Below are positions 36,938-48,785 of a stretch of DNA of 64,000 bases, in pieces. A model generated the notes under the pieces. It saw only the letters and a list, made by a program, of their open reading frames with translations, was not told the origin of the DNA and made no database searches. Positions within the stretch are counted from its first letter, which is position 1. Each line of letters opens with the position of its first letter. Source of the stretch: Chiridota heheva (taxonomy: Eukaryota > Echinodermata > Holothuroidea > Apodida > Chiridotidae); NCBI GenBank assembly GCA_020152595.1, contig JAIGNY010001454.1, positions 403,501 to 467,500 on the forward strand. The letters run 5' to 3'. The translations under genes were made by a program, and so were the position numbers.

Positions 36938-38934
36938 AACTGTTCAGTTACCAAGAAATAAACCACTTTTACAATAGGCAAGTATAGGAGCTAAAAACTG
37001 TTCAGTTACCAAGAAATAAACCACTTTTACAATAGACAAGTATAGGAGCTAAAAACTGTTCAGTTACCAAAAAAATAAACCACTTTTACAATAGGCAAGT
37101 ATAGGAGCTAAAAACTGTTCAGTTACCAAGAAATAAACCACTTTTACAATAGGCAAGTATAGGAGCTCAAAACTGCTCAGTTACCAAGAAATAAACCACT
37201 TTTACAATAGGCAAGTACAGGAGCTAAAAACTGTTCAGTTACCAAGAAATAAACCACTTTTACAATAGGCAAGTATAGGAGCTAAAAACTGTTCAGTTAC
37301 CAAGAAATAAACCACTTTTACAATAGGCAGTATAAGAGCTAAAAACTGTTCAATTACCAAGAAATAAACCACTTTTACAATAGGCAAGTATAGGAGCTAA
37401 AAACTGTTCAGTTACCAAGAAATAAACCACTTTTACAATAGGCAAGTATAGGAGCTAAAAACTGTTCAGTTACCAAGAAATAAACCACTTTTACAATTTT
37501 AGCTAAAAACTGTTCAGTTACCAGGCAATAAACCACTTTTACAATAGTATAGGAGCTAAAAACTGTTCAGTTACCAAGAAATAAACCACTTTTACAATAG
37601 GCAAGTATAGGAGCTAAAAACTGTTCAGTTACCAAGAAATAAACCACTTTTACAATATGCAAGTATAGGAGCTAAAAACTGTTCAGTTACCAGAAAATAA
37701 ACCACTTTTACAATAGGCAAGTATAGGAGCTAAAAACTGTTCAGTTACCAAGAAATAAACCACTTTTACAATAGGCAAGTATAGGAGCTAAAAACTGTTC
37801 AGTTACCTACAGTAGAAATAAACCACTTTACAATAGGCGTATAGGAGCTAAAACTGTTCATTACCAAGAAATAAACCACTTTACAATAGGCAAGTATAGG
37901 AGCTAAAAACTGTTCAGTTACCAAAAAATAAACCACTTTTACAATAGGCAAGTATAGGAGCTAAAAACTGTTCATTACCAAGAAATAAACCACTTTTACA
38001 ATAGGCAAGTATAGGAGCTAAAAACTGCTCAGTTACCAAGAAATAAACCACTTTTACAATAGACAAGTATAGGAGCTAAAAACTGTTCAGTTACCAAGAA
38101 ATAAACCACTTTTACAATAGGCAGTATAAGAGCTAAAAACTGTTCAGTTACCAAGAAATAAACCACTTTTACAATAGGCAAGTATAGGAGCTAAAAACTG
38201 TTCAGTTACCAAGAAATAAACCACTTTTACAATAGGCAAGTATAGGAGCTAAAAACTGTTCAGTTACCAAGAAATAAACCACTTTTACAATAGGCAAGTA
38301 TAGGAGCTAAAAACTGTTCAGTTACCAAGAAATAAACCACTTTTACAATAGGCAGTATAAGAGCTAAAAACTGTTCAGTTACCAAGAAATAAACCACTTT
38401 TACAATAGGCAAGTATAGGAGCTAAAAACTGTTCAATTACCAAGAAATAAACCACTTTTACAATAGGCAAGTATAGGAGCTAAAAACTGTTCAGTTACCA
38501 AGAAATAAACCACTTTTACAATAGGCAAGTATAGGAGCTAAAACTGTTCAGTTACAAAAAATAAACCACTTTTACAATAGGCAAGTATAGGAGCTAAAAA
38601 CTGTTCAGTTACCAAGAAATAAACCACTTTTACAATAGGCAGTATAAGAGCTAAAAACTGTTCAGTTACCAAGAAATAAACCACTTTTACAATAGGCAAG
38701 TATAGAAGCTAAAAACTGTTCAGTTACCAGGAAATAAACCACTTTTACAATAGGCAAGTATAGGAGCTAAAAACTGTTCAGTTACCAAGAAATAAACCAC
38801 TTTTACAATTGGCAAGTATAGGAGCTAAAAACTGTTCAGTTACCAAGAAATAAACCACTTTTACAATAGGCAAGTATAGGAGCTAAAAACTGTTCAGTTA
38901 CCAAGAAATAAACCACTTTTACAATAGGCAAGTA
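36931..38934. repeat. Minisatellite, 58-bp unit, about 34 copies
   Basis: Unit AGCTAAAAACTGTTCAGTTA, CCAAGAAATAAACCACTTTT, ACAATAGGCAAGTATAGG. The first bases of the unit are the last bases of the dispersed element to its left, suggesting that the array grew from the element's end. Confidence 0.97.
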
Positions 38935-39519
38935 TACATGTAGTCCTTTAAAGCACTTGTCCAAACCAAATTCCCCCATAAACCAGGGTTTAATATAAAG
39001 TGGTACCTCCATGGTTTAATTATTGTCAAGACTTTCAAGGCTGTTGGCACAATTTTACACCCTAATTAAATCTTTCCCAACCATGTGTCCTAATCACTTA
39101 ACAAGGGTTGAACTGCAAACTGGTCTTTTCAGGCAAGTCTTAATATGTATATTAACAACCATAGGCTTACACCCCAGAATTCTCAAAATAAAGGGAGGGG
39201 GGGTGGGGAGAAGTAGTTTTGCCTGAATGACTGCAATTTTATGGTTTTATTGTATTTTTTTTAAATTTTAGGTGATATTCATTAAATTCTCGTAACCTAC
39301 CAAACATTTACGAAGGTGACCCGTTGTATTTTCATTTTGACATTTGATACATGTAAGTGTGCCCCAAACCCCAACATGCCATGCACGGATTTATCCATTC
39401 ACCAGATAGATTTTCAAGAATTTTTCAGCATTGGGAACATTTGCCCTCTCAACCTTTAAAGCCCAGCCTACCATGCAAAGTGCATATTACCCACAGCACA
39501 AAATGTGTGAGGTTTTGAA
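38935..39519. other. Intron 1, no gene seen
   Basis: AT-rich sequence with a G-run at 39194-39210. Nothing else recognised. Confidence 0.45.
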
Positions 39520-39706
39520 GTAACAGCAATGGGTAGCCAGAAGCATTCATTCATTACATGATGTAATTACTGCACAAAGGATGAAAGCAATGGTAGCCAG
39601 GAGCATTCGACCATTACATGTTGCAATTACTGCACAAAGGATGAGAGCAATGGATAGCCAGGAGCATTCATCCATTACATAATGTAATTACTGCACAAAG
39701 GATGAG
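39520..39706. repeat. ~60-bp triplication
   Basis: Three successive copies containing AGCAATGGTAGCCAGGAGCA and GTAATTACTGCACAAAGGAT. Confidence 0.93.
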
Positions 39707-40609
39707 GATGGATGAAGAACAGCATCAGTCAAGCAAACCTTCCTCAATAGGTATTATTCAGAAGCAAGAAATATGTCATCATACAAGCATGGATTATTAG
39801 TGGAGTGAGTGAGAGACTGGCATGGTACAGTAGATGAGGAAATGATCAGGTGGGTTAAAATTCTTCAGCTGAGGCAGGATTGGTCAGTCAGGGATAATGC
39901 ATGCTTAAGGAAATTTGCTCAGCCAGAAGAGCTGTGGGTTATGGAGTTGGTATTTACAGTGGCTTCATTCAGGGAGAACTTTATCCTTACCAGATGGGGT
40001 GAGGAAATCTAAATTAGTTTTGAAGAGATTTGGTGTTTTAATGAGAATTAGCCCCTAGTTCTTTCAGGGGTTGCCACACTGTCCCTTTTCCCAAATTTTC
40101 CCCCGAATTTTAATCCACCATGCTGCCAAATTTATGCAAATTATGGCTACAATTTATTCAAACAAAATATTATTTGCATTACCTTCTTTTCATGCTGGTT
40201 ACAAATTCCCCAACAAATGGATGAGAATGTAAACACTTATCATTGCATTGTTTCCTCTCAAAGTGCATGTTGTGTGGCTGCTAGCTAGCTAATGCCCCTA
40301 GCATGTTTTATTTCATTTATTTGTTTTTCCACAACATATTTACCTATAATTACAGAAGAGTTTTATTTACAAATATGTAATGAAATTTACAAAATATGTA
40401 TGTACAGAAGAATATATATACAAAGTGTTGTATAAAATCTCTGGTGAGCTTAACTGAGTACAACACTCCCAAATTACAAAACAAAAATGATAACAAATAT
40501 GGTAGTACTAAATGCACCTACCCCCACACACCAACAGATATAATCAAAGCCACAGGTCCCCATCCCCCCCTCCAATTCCAGGTATAGTAAGGATGTAAGT
40601 AATTAAGAG
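39707..40609. other. Intron 1, no gene seen
   Basis: No supported exon. The plus-strand frame at 39809-40012 has no recognisable motif. Confidence 0.45.
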
Positions 40610-41960
40610 TAATGACTAAAAACAAATCAATAGTTCATGATGCATTTACGTTTTTCTAAAACAGACCAGGGATTTGCAGCTTTGTACGTCAGTTGAGAGG
40701 TAATTCCATGAACCAATTGCACGGTTGCACCAGGGATACTGCTATCTATAACAGTATCCCTGGTTGCATGAATTAATTCTTATAATGTTGGTGCGACAGG
40801 GAACACAATTGATGTTGTTTGATTGACGGGTATTGTAGTTGTGCGTGTCTTTGTTTGTCCGAAACATCTTTATAAAAGGTGGCGGAAGATTACTATTAAG
40901 CAATGGTGGCAAGATTGATGTTAATGAGATCTGGTAGTTTAAGGAGGTTAAAAATAAATTACTAGTACTGTCATGATAATAAGCATTGATGATACGTTGG
41001 ATGGCCCGTCTTTGTAAGATAAGTAATTTATTTAAGAGTGATTTAGTTGCACTCGACCAAATACTGCACAGTAAGATAAATGAGGTAAAATAAGTGTTTG
41101 ATACAAGGACCTTAAAATTCTTCCTGGAATAAAATGTTTCAAATTTTACAAGATACCAACACCTCTCAAAATCTTATTGGAGGTTGAATGAATATGATCA
41201 GACCAAGAAAGATTTGAATCAAAATAGACCCCTAAGAATTTTGTAGCATCTACTTTACTAATTTTAATGCCATTTAAGTAGATACAGTAGTGACACCTAA
41301 TTTTTACTAAGTTTTCCAAGTACAGCATAATTAATTTTACTAATGTTAAGAGACAACTTGTTTTCAGGGAACCATTCATAAAATTTAGATAGATCAGAAC
41401 AAATGGTATTTTTTAACTCCTGTGTATCATTACCCTGATAAAAAATATTAGTGTCATCCGCAAATAAAATCAGTGATGACTCTGTAGACACATTGCTTAT
41501 ACCATTGTAAAAAGAGGTGGACCTAATATCGAACCTTGTGGAACTCCACATTTAACATTATAAAGATCAGAGCTACAATTATTATACATGTAATATACGA
41601 AGTGATGCCTATAACAAAAATAACTTTAAAACAACGCAAGCGTATTACCTCTTATGCCATAGAATGATAACTTATTCAAAAGGATCTGATGATCAATAGT
41701 ATCGAAGGCCTGTGAAAGATCTAAAAATACCCCGACTGCTGAATCCTTCTTATCATGAGCTTTGTATAATTTATAAGTTGCAGAGATAAGTGCTAATTCC
41801 ATAGAATGACCAGGCCTAAAACCGTATTGCTCCTCAAATATTACATTGTGCTTATCAAGAAAACCAATTATACGATTAAACATCAATCTGTCTATTATTT
41901 TAGACAAACATGGTACAATAGATATACAGTAGGCAATCATTTTCATAACCATTGGGTTCA
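40610..41960 (-). mobile_element. LINE 'family C' (CR1/Jockey-like), 5'-truncated
   Basis: Read right to left it holds an RT domain (41960-41150) and a C-terminal tail that includes NKDTHNYNTRQSNNINCVPC (near 40850-40800) and SWNYLSTDVQSCKSLVCFRK (near 40710-40640). This tail is typical of CR1/Jockey-like elements without RNase H. It is 5'-truncated just before the IVPCLSKIIDRL word of the RT and broken by several frameshifts. Its RT is clearly distinct from the RT of families A and B. Confidence 0.9.
41146..41960 (-). pseudogene. LINE-C reverse transcriptase (broken)
   Basis: Blocks in order: SIVPCLSKIIDRLMFNRI, EEQYGFRPGHSMELALISAT, GVFLDLSQAFDTIDHQIL (first catalytic Asp), a GVPQGSILGP-type box near 41530-41560, FADDT at 41450-41464 (catalytic Asp pair), then FLGVYFDSNLSWSDHI. 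At least two frameshifts separate them. Catalytic residues are kept, so inactivation is by frame loss and 5' truncation. Confidence 0.88.
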
Positions 41961-43022
41961 TCCTCCCTTTTGGACGTGTGCTCTTCTCCTCTCTGGCTCA
42001 AGCTTGGAGTTTTGGAGAAATTCTAAAGCAGAATCAAATTCTAAATTAAAAATTCAATTGTGGTTTTCCAGGAAAGTCTGTCATGTGACTTTCAAGATAT
42101 ATACATGTAAATAATAATTCTGTAGCTTGATAACAAACAATTGAGATTGAAGTTTTCCAGCACTGTACATTGTTGACTGACATTCGCGAATGGCAACCAT
42201 CAAAGTAACATTTACCTTTGATTAGTGTTGATTCTCTTTTGCTTTTACCTAATGCTAGATACCTGATATAACAGATTGAAAAACACCATATCAAACCATG
42301 AACCAATTGCAACATTCTTGAGAATCTTTATCTGTTTGTTCATTTACAGTACTGTATGTACTTATAATTGCTGATATCAAACTTTAGACTGAAATATCAG
42401 GCACAACAGAAACAAATTTGAAGGCAGTTTCTCCTTTTAAACTTTTAGTGTTTAAGCGTTTTGAAAAATTAAATATTCAAACATGTTTGCATGATTCTTT
42501 AGCAAGTCAGCATGTTGGTAAAATGTAATAAATTTGGGCTTTACAGAATAATAAAGCCTATGAAATGTGCCAGTGTAGTTGTCTGCAGAAGAAGAAAGAG
42601 TTCCACTTTGCAGAATGGGTATACTGTACTACTCTTGAGAGATTGACATGGAATTATATTCACAGGAAGTATACACCGTCCTCTATGCCCATCCCACCAC
42701 TTTCTAAGGTTAAAAAATGTCAATCGTTCTGACGTGAAACATATGCACTATCAAATATTGAAAAAGGGTCTCCTTGTATGTGAATAAACAATATGAGAAA
42801 AATGCTTCACAAAAATTATCTTAAATTTAAAATAGCAAAATATACATTACTGTAGATCACATGCAAAATTAATTTATTATATAGTAGGACTAGCATGAAT
42901 TCTTCATTTCTGGTGCAGCAGAGCAACAACCTACAGTATGACAAGGCATTCTGCAACTCTCATTCTCAGCAATATTTTGTTGCCCAGTTTGGCACAAAAT
43001 TTACATTTGGTGTAAAATTTAA
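41961..43022. other. Intron 1, no gene seen
   Basis: AT-rich. A few short frames have no recognisable content. Confidence 0.45.
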
Positions 43023-43696
43023 ATACCGTATTCAATGTATTAAGCGCCCCTGCTCTAATAAGCGCCCACCCAACATTCTTTCACTGATAACGCAAATTAT
43101 TTGATTAATTTGAAGACTTAAAATAAGTTTTGTTACATTATTTGATTCTTATCTAAAACCTATTGCATCCCTGGTCATGAAACTCTTTGAAATGGCAAGA
43201 TAAATTCCTTAAAAATCCTTTTCCTGCAAAAAGTGTTCAAAAACATTCCTCCTTACAGTATGTGCAAATATGGAAGAAATTTGAAGCTATTCTGAAACCA
43301 TGATAGACTTAAAAAAGCCATTTGTTTTGCAGCCACTATCAAATCCATTGAAATACTAATCAATAAATGACTAAACAATCGTCATCATATTGTTGGAAGA
43401 ATATTTTCACCCCAAATTTCAAGATTTGTTGATGATCAGATGTGAGTAGTGTGATTTAACTTGATTTTAGTAATATAAAATAACTGAAGTTTCATTTTTA
43501 AGTCCTGAGAAAGTGTCTTAAATTATCCCTGATTTTGCACCCAAGGAGGAAAGATTTTAAATATTTTTGCAGGGATTGCATCGTTAAGAAATCACAGTAT
43601 ATTTTTTATTTTTAATGAGTTTTCTGACCAGGGATGCAAGCGTTTTGATATAAGGAGAAAAAATCAACAAAATTTGATTGTTTTTCCTATACAGCC

Positions 43697-44169
43697 TGTC
43701 ACGCGAGAGTATGGCAATTACACAACTCCATAGAAAATCGCACACACGTAAACACAACTTATACGCCCCAGTAGTTATTCCAGGAATGCAACTCACAATT
43801 GCTTCCTCCAGATTATTTGCATAAACGCAGTTCTGGCGGGTTTTCTATTTTGAGTTAACAATCCGGTTGGGAGGGGCAGTTGCCTGATATCTTGCAAAGG
43901 ACGCGGATGGGAGAGAGCCAAGGGCTCGAGAGTTTACCATTAAAGTATACATTGGATAAAATTGAAGAAAATCTTGGTGTAATTTTCCCACCATTGAGGG
44001 TCGGTAATATCATCGTTTGATATTTAGTCATTGAGGACTGAAGTTAATTAATGGATTCTTCGGGGCAAATGAGTGTCCACGATTAAAAAACTCCCGAAAG
44101 TGCCGTTAGACATGTTCAACTCTTGAACAAAATTGTTTGGTTGCCCGGCAATCCCTTGGGCTGTTAGAC
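43697..44169 (+). repeat. 5' LTR, 3'-truncated
   Basis: About 473 bp matching 46733-47206 of the 3' LTR with few differences. Identity stops after GGCTGTTAGA, where integrase sequence begins. The part with the AATAAA signal is missing. Confidence 0.93.
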
Positions 44170-44170
44170 G

Positions 44171-44866
44171 ATAGACCTTGTAGGACCAATCCAGCCTATA
44201 ACCGAAAGAGGAAATAGGTATATCCTCACCCTTGTGGATTACGCCACGCGCTATCCCGAGGCTGTTGCATTGCCGAGGATAGACACAGAAAGAGTAGCAG
44301 AGGCTCTCTTAGAAATCTTTTCCAGAACTGGCATACCTTCAGAAATTTTATCTGATCTTGGTACTCAGTTCACCTCCGATTTGATGAAGAAGGTTGAACG
44401 GCTGTATTCCATCAAACACTTAAACACCACGCCTTACCACCCGATTTGTAACGGGTTAGTAGAAAAATTCAATGGTACTTTAAAAAGGATGTTAAAACGC
44501 ATGTGTTGTGAAAGACCTAAGGATTGGGATCGTTACCTTCCCGCCATTTTATTTGCTTATAGAGAAGCACCACAAGCCAGTCTATTATTCTCGCCATTTG
44601 AACTTCTTTATGGTCGAACAGTTTGTGGACCACTCCAAATTTTACATGAATTATGGTCCGGTGAAAGTCTTGATGAAAATGTTAAGACAACCTATGAATA
44701 TGTTCTGGATTTAAGGGATCGTTTAGATTCCACATGCCAAATTGCTAGAAGTGAACTTGTTAAAGCAAGTAACAGATTTTGCAAGTACTATGATGCTCGA
44801 TCCAAAGATCGAAAGTTCAAAACAGGTGATCTAGTCTTGTTGTTGTTGCCAACAGAACACAACTAA
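44171..44866 (+). pseudogene. Gmr1-like integrase core (N-terminally deleted, ends in premature stop)
   Basis: The frame opens at the deletion junction with IDLVGPI, so the HHCC zinc finger is gone. The catalytic triad is complete: Asp at 44174-44176, Asp of SDLGTQF at 44354-44356, and Glu of GLVEKFNG at 44462-44464. The last two are separated by exactly 35 residues (DD35E). A TAA at 44864-44866 interrupts the frame just before the WKGPF (GPY/F) module. Integrase joins the DNA copy to host DNA. No ATG supports translation from here. Confidence 0.9.
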
Positions 44867-46510
44867 TTAACCTTACAATGGAAAGGTCCATTTAAAGTGA
44901 TCGACAAAATCGCCCAAAATGTCTACAAAATTGATATCGCAGGGAAAGAGAGAAAGTTTCATGATAATATGCTGAAAAGGTATCAAACAAAAGAGGAAAA
45001 TCAAATTGGTAGCTTGTATGCTGCTGCAGCCTTTGTTAAAGGGCATGCTAGTGTAATTGAGGAAGATGAAAATTGTTCAGATGATTCACAAGTCAAATTG
45101 TTACCCCTCGAACAAAATGAGTGTTTATGTCAACATAGAGATGAAAAAGAAAAGAGTCAAGTAAACAGTCTTCTGAGGAAGCACTCAAATGCTTTGACTG
45201 AAATTCCAGGGTGTACAAAGCTTGCCCATCATTCAATTCATTTGACTACCGAGGATCCTGTGAGATCCAAGGCGTATCCTACGCCTTTAGCGATGCAAAA
45301 AACAATCAAAAGTGAGCTAGAAACAATGCTCAAAATGGGAGTGATTAAAAAATCTAATTCAAGCTATGCGTCACCCATTGTCTTAGTTCGTAAACCTGAT
45401 GGGTCAAACAGATTCTGTATAGATTACAGGAAGATAAATATGGTCACTGTGTTTGATCCTGAACCTGTGCCTAATTCAGAGAATCTTATGTCAGTCCTTG
45501 CCAAAGCAAAATACTTTTCAAAATTGGAACTTGCCAAAGGCTACTGGCAAATCCCTATTCGAGACAAAGAGAAAACGGCCTTTATAACGTCAGAGGGCTT
45601 ATACCAATTCAAAGTTCTTCCGTTTGGTCTTGTTAACGCCCCTGCTATTTTCTCACGCATGATGCGTAAACTATTAGATGGTCAAGATCATGTGATAAAT
45701 TATATAGATGATATTCTTATCAATACCGATACATGGGATGAGCACGTCAATGTTTTAGAATCAGTGTTTAGACGAATTGAACAGGCAGCTTTAATTGCTA
45801 GACCAACAAAGTGTATGGTTGGGTATGAGTCACTAGAGTTTTTAGGGCATATTGTTGGAAAGGGGCTCATCAAACCGCAGCCCAGCAAAATCATGGAAGC
45901 TTCCCCACCAAAGACAAAAAAGGAAGTAAGATCGTTCATGGGACTCACAAATTACTATAGAAAGTTTATACCAAATTTTTCAGCAATTGCCGACCCATTG
46001 ACTGATTTAACCAAAAAGGATTATAAATCACAGGTAAATTGGGGTGAAGCTCAACAACGAGCATTTGATACATTAAAAGCGAGATTTTCCAGTTCGCCGA
46101 TTTTACATCTACCAGACAATGACAAAGTTTTCATTTTAAGAACAGACGCATCCGACACTGGAATTGGTGCTATCTTAATGCAGCAAGAGGGTGATCAAAG
46201 TTTCCCCATAGGTTATGCTAGTCGAAAACTATTGCCACGAGAAACAAGATATTCAGTCATTGAAAGAGAGTGTTTAGCCATAATATGGGCTATCCTGAAA
46301 TTTCACATTTACCTTTATGGCAGACAATTTATCATAGAAACAGATCACCAACCTCTTACTTACCTCTCTACTATGAAATTTTCTAATAACCGTGTCATGA
46401 AATGGGTGCTGAGCTTACAGCCATATAGATTTACACTCAGAGCCATTAAGGGTAGTGACAACTCGGGTGCTGATTTTCTTAGTAGATGCAGTAAAGAATT
46501 TGAATAAGTT
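44867..46510 (+). pseudogene. Gmr1-like reverse transcriptase and RNase H
   Basis: In the same frame as the integrase after one stop codon. It first completes the integrase GPY/F tail (QWKGPFKVIDKIAQNVYKI), passes a ~100-residue linker (no protease motif), then gives an RT domain with SSYASPIVLVRKPDGSNRFC, IDYRKIN, LPFGLVNAP and YIDDIL (45701-45718). RNase H follows with RTDASDTGIGA, ERECLAI and ETDHQPL. The usual Asp of the LDLxxGYWQ box is Glu (KLELAKGYWQ, 45527-45529), which would be expected to impair catalysis. Stop at 46505-46507. Confidence 0.9.
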
Positions 46511-46718
46511 GTGATAGTGTGGTTATCTTAATGTTCAAAATGTGAGAACAATAGTATTGTGATTAATTGCAGGTCATTCAGATTATGTAAATGAGGTGAA
46601 GAGTTAGGACAGAGAGAATATTTGTTTTGAGGGAATTAATTGTTGGTAGAGGATAAGATGTTTTCAAAGAAAATTGATGTTTGGATCAATTTTTTCCTTA
46701 TCGAAGTTGTGTAATTTT

Positions 46719-46732
46719 AAAGGGGGGAGTCG
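46719..46732 (+). promoter_or_regulatory. Polypurine tract
   Basis: AAAGGGGGGAGT immediately upstream of the 3' LTR, the expected primer for plus-strand DNA synthesis. Confidence 0.8.
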
Positions 46733-47440
46733 TGTCACGCGAGAGTATGGCAATTACACAACTCCGTAGAAAATCGCACACACGTAAACACAACTTATAC
46801 GCCCCAGTAGTTATTCCAGGAATGCAACTCACAATTGCTTCCTCCAGATTATTTGCATAAACGCAGTTCTGGCGGGTTTTCTATTTTGAGTGAACAATCA
46901 GGTTGGGAGGGGCAGTTGCCTAATATCTTGCAAAGGACGCAGATAGAAGAGAGCCAAGGGCTCGAGAGTTTACCATTAAAGTATACATTGGATATAATTG
47001 AAGATAATCTTGGTGTAATTTTCCCACCATTGAGGGTCGGAAATATCATCGTTTGATATTTAGTCATTGAGGACTGAAGTTAATTAATGGATTCTTTGGA
47101 GCAAATGAGTGTCCACAATTAGGAAATTCCCGAAAGTGCCGTTAGACATGTTCAACTCTTGAACAAAATTGTTTGGTTGCCCGGTAATCCCCTGGGCTGT
47201 TAGATGTGAATAGCACCACCACAACGAAATATAGCGCCATCGGTATATCCTGATTTATATTTGGAGAGCAGATGATTATAGCGCCACTTGTATATTTTGT
47301 AAATAATTAAAGCGTAATACTAAAATATAGACTTAAAATATATTTTTATTAGTCTTCTTTTGTGTCGTTTCGGGGTGGCCTGCCACGGTACTGAATAAAC
47401 ATTTGCATTACAGCTTTTCTCTCTGTCGCACTGTGTGACA
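46733..47440 (+). repeat. 3' LTR (708 bp)
   Basis: Starts TGTCACGCGAGAG and ends CTGTGTGACA, with 5-bp inverted ends TGTCA/TGACA. AATAAA at 47394-47399 is a likely polyadenylation signal. Confidence 0.92.
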
Positions 47441-47795
47441 CAGCCTAACACTAATGACTCCTATATTCACACAATGCAGTTCCAATAGCACACTGTGCAC
47501 GACCCTGGAACATGGGCGCTTATTAGGAAAAAACTTTAGGCCCAGAAAGTGGCCCAAAACTATTTTTGCAAGCGCTCAGGCGCTTATTATGTCAAATACG
47601 GTAAGTAAAATAATAATGTCTTAACAAATAGAAATGTAACAAATTTAATAATTTAGATTCTCTTTAAGGGAGACGGAGAGTGATATACTGCCCCCCAAAG
47701 AAGGTCGCAAAGCCTAACCCTAACCTGTCAGGGTAAAAACAGTTCTGCTTCAAAACCTCTCTGTACATGTATGTTGGGCAATAAAACCTTTTCTA

Positions 47796-48785
47796 AGGGA
47801 GATCCTCAGTCAGCTGAGCTGAGTGTACCAATGAGATGCAGAGGAGACAGGTGCCTCAGTCAGCTGAGCTGAGTGTACCACTGAGATGCAGAGGAGAGAG
47901 GTGCCTCAGTCAGCTGAGCTAGGCATACCACTGAGATGCAGAGGAGACAGGTGCCTTAGTCAGCTGAGCTGAGCGTACCACTGAGATGCAGAGGAGACAG
48001 GTGCCTCAGTCAGCTGAGCTGAGTGTACCACTGAGATGCAGAGAAGAGAGGTGCCTCAGTCAGCTGAGCTAGGCATACCACTGAGATGCAGAGGAGACAG
48101 GTGCCTCAGTCAGCTGAGTTAAGCATACCACTGAGATGCAAAGGACACAGGTGCCTCAGTCAGCTGAGTTAAGCATACCACTGAGATGCAGAGGAGACAG
48201 CTGCCTCAGTCAGCGGAGTTGAGCGTACCACTAAGATGCAGAGGAGACAAGTGCCTCAGTCAGGTGAGTTGAGCATACCACTGAGATGCAGAGGAGACAG
48301 GTGCCTCAGTCAGCTGAGCTAGGCATACCACTGAGATGCAGGGGAAACAGGTGCCTCAGTCAGCTGAGCTAGGCATACCACTGAGATGCAGAGGAGACAG
48401 GTGCCTCAGTCAGGTGAGTTGAGCGTACCACCGAGATGCAGAGGAGACAGGTGCCTCAGTCAGCTGAGCTAGGCATACCACTGAGATGCAGGGGAAACAG
48501 GTGCCTCAGTCAGCTGAGCTAGGCATACCACTGAGATGCAGAAGAGACAGGTGCCTCAGTCAGGTGAGTTGAGCATACCACTGAGATGCAGAGGAGACAG
48601 GTGCCTCAGTCAGCTGAGCTAGGCATACCACTGAGATGCAGAGAAGACAGGTACCTCAGTCAGGTGAGTTGAGCGTACCACTGAGATGCAGAGGACACAT
48701 GTGCCTCAGTCAGGTGAGTTGAGCGTACCACTGAGATGCAGAGGACACAGGTGCCTCAGTCAGCTGAGGTTAGCATACTGAGATG
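47796..48785. repeat. Minisatellite, exact 50-bp unit, about 20 copies
   Basis: Unit CTGAGATGCAGAGGAGACAG, GTGCCTCAGTCAGCTGAGCT, AGGCATACCA. There are almost no length changes between copies. Most units hold CAGCTG, a generic E-box. Confidence 0.97.

Larger units (their letters stand above)
43697..47440 (+). mobile_element. Gmr1-like Ty3/gypsy LTR retrotransposon, internally deleted
   Basis: LTR termini TGTCACGCG...GTGTGACA, flanked by a 5-bp target duplication CAGCC (43692-43696 and 47441-47445). Between the LTRs the order is integrase, then reverse transcriptase and RNase H, with RNase H next to the 3' LTR. Ordinary Ty3/gypsy elements have integrase last; this reversed layout is the mark of the Gmr1-like group. 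The 5' LTR loses its last ~235 bp, and gag, protease and the integrase N-terminus are missing, through one deletion ending at about 44170. A purine tract precedes the 3' LTR. The copy cannot be autonomous. Confidence 0.9.
43023..47604. mobile_element. MITE-like DNA element split by an LTR retrotransposon
   Basis: The left end TACCGTATTCAATGTATTAA, GCGCCC (43024-43050) is mirrored by the right end, which reads in reverse TACCGTATTTGACATAATAA, GCGCC (47580-47604). Further inside, AATAAGCGCCC also appears inverted on both sides (43058-43068 and about 47514-47524). The element is about 840 bp once the retrotransposon at 43697-47440 is set aside. No transposase is visible, so it is non-autonomous. 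Confidence 0.7.
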
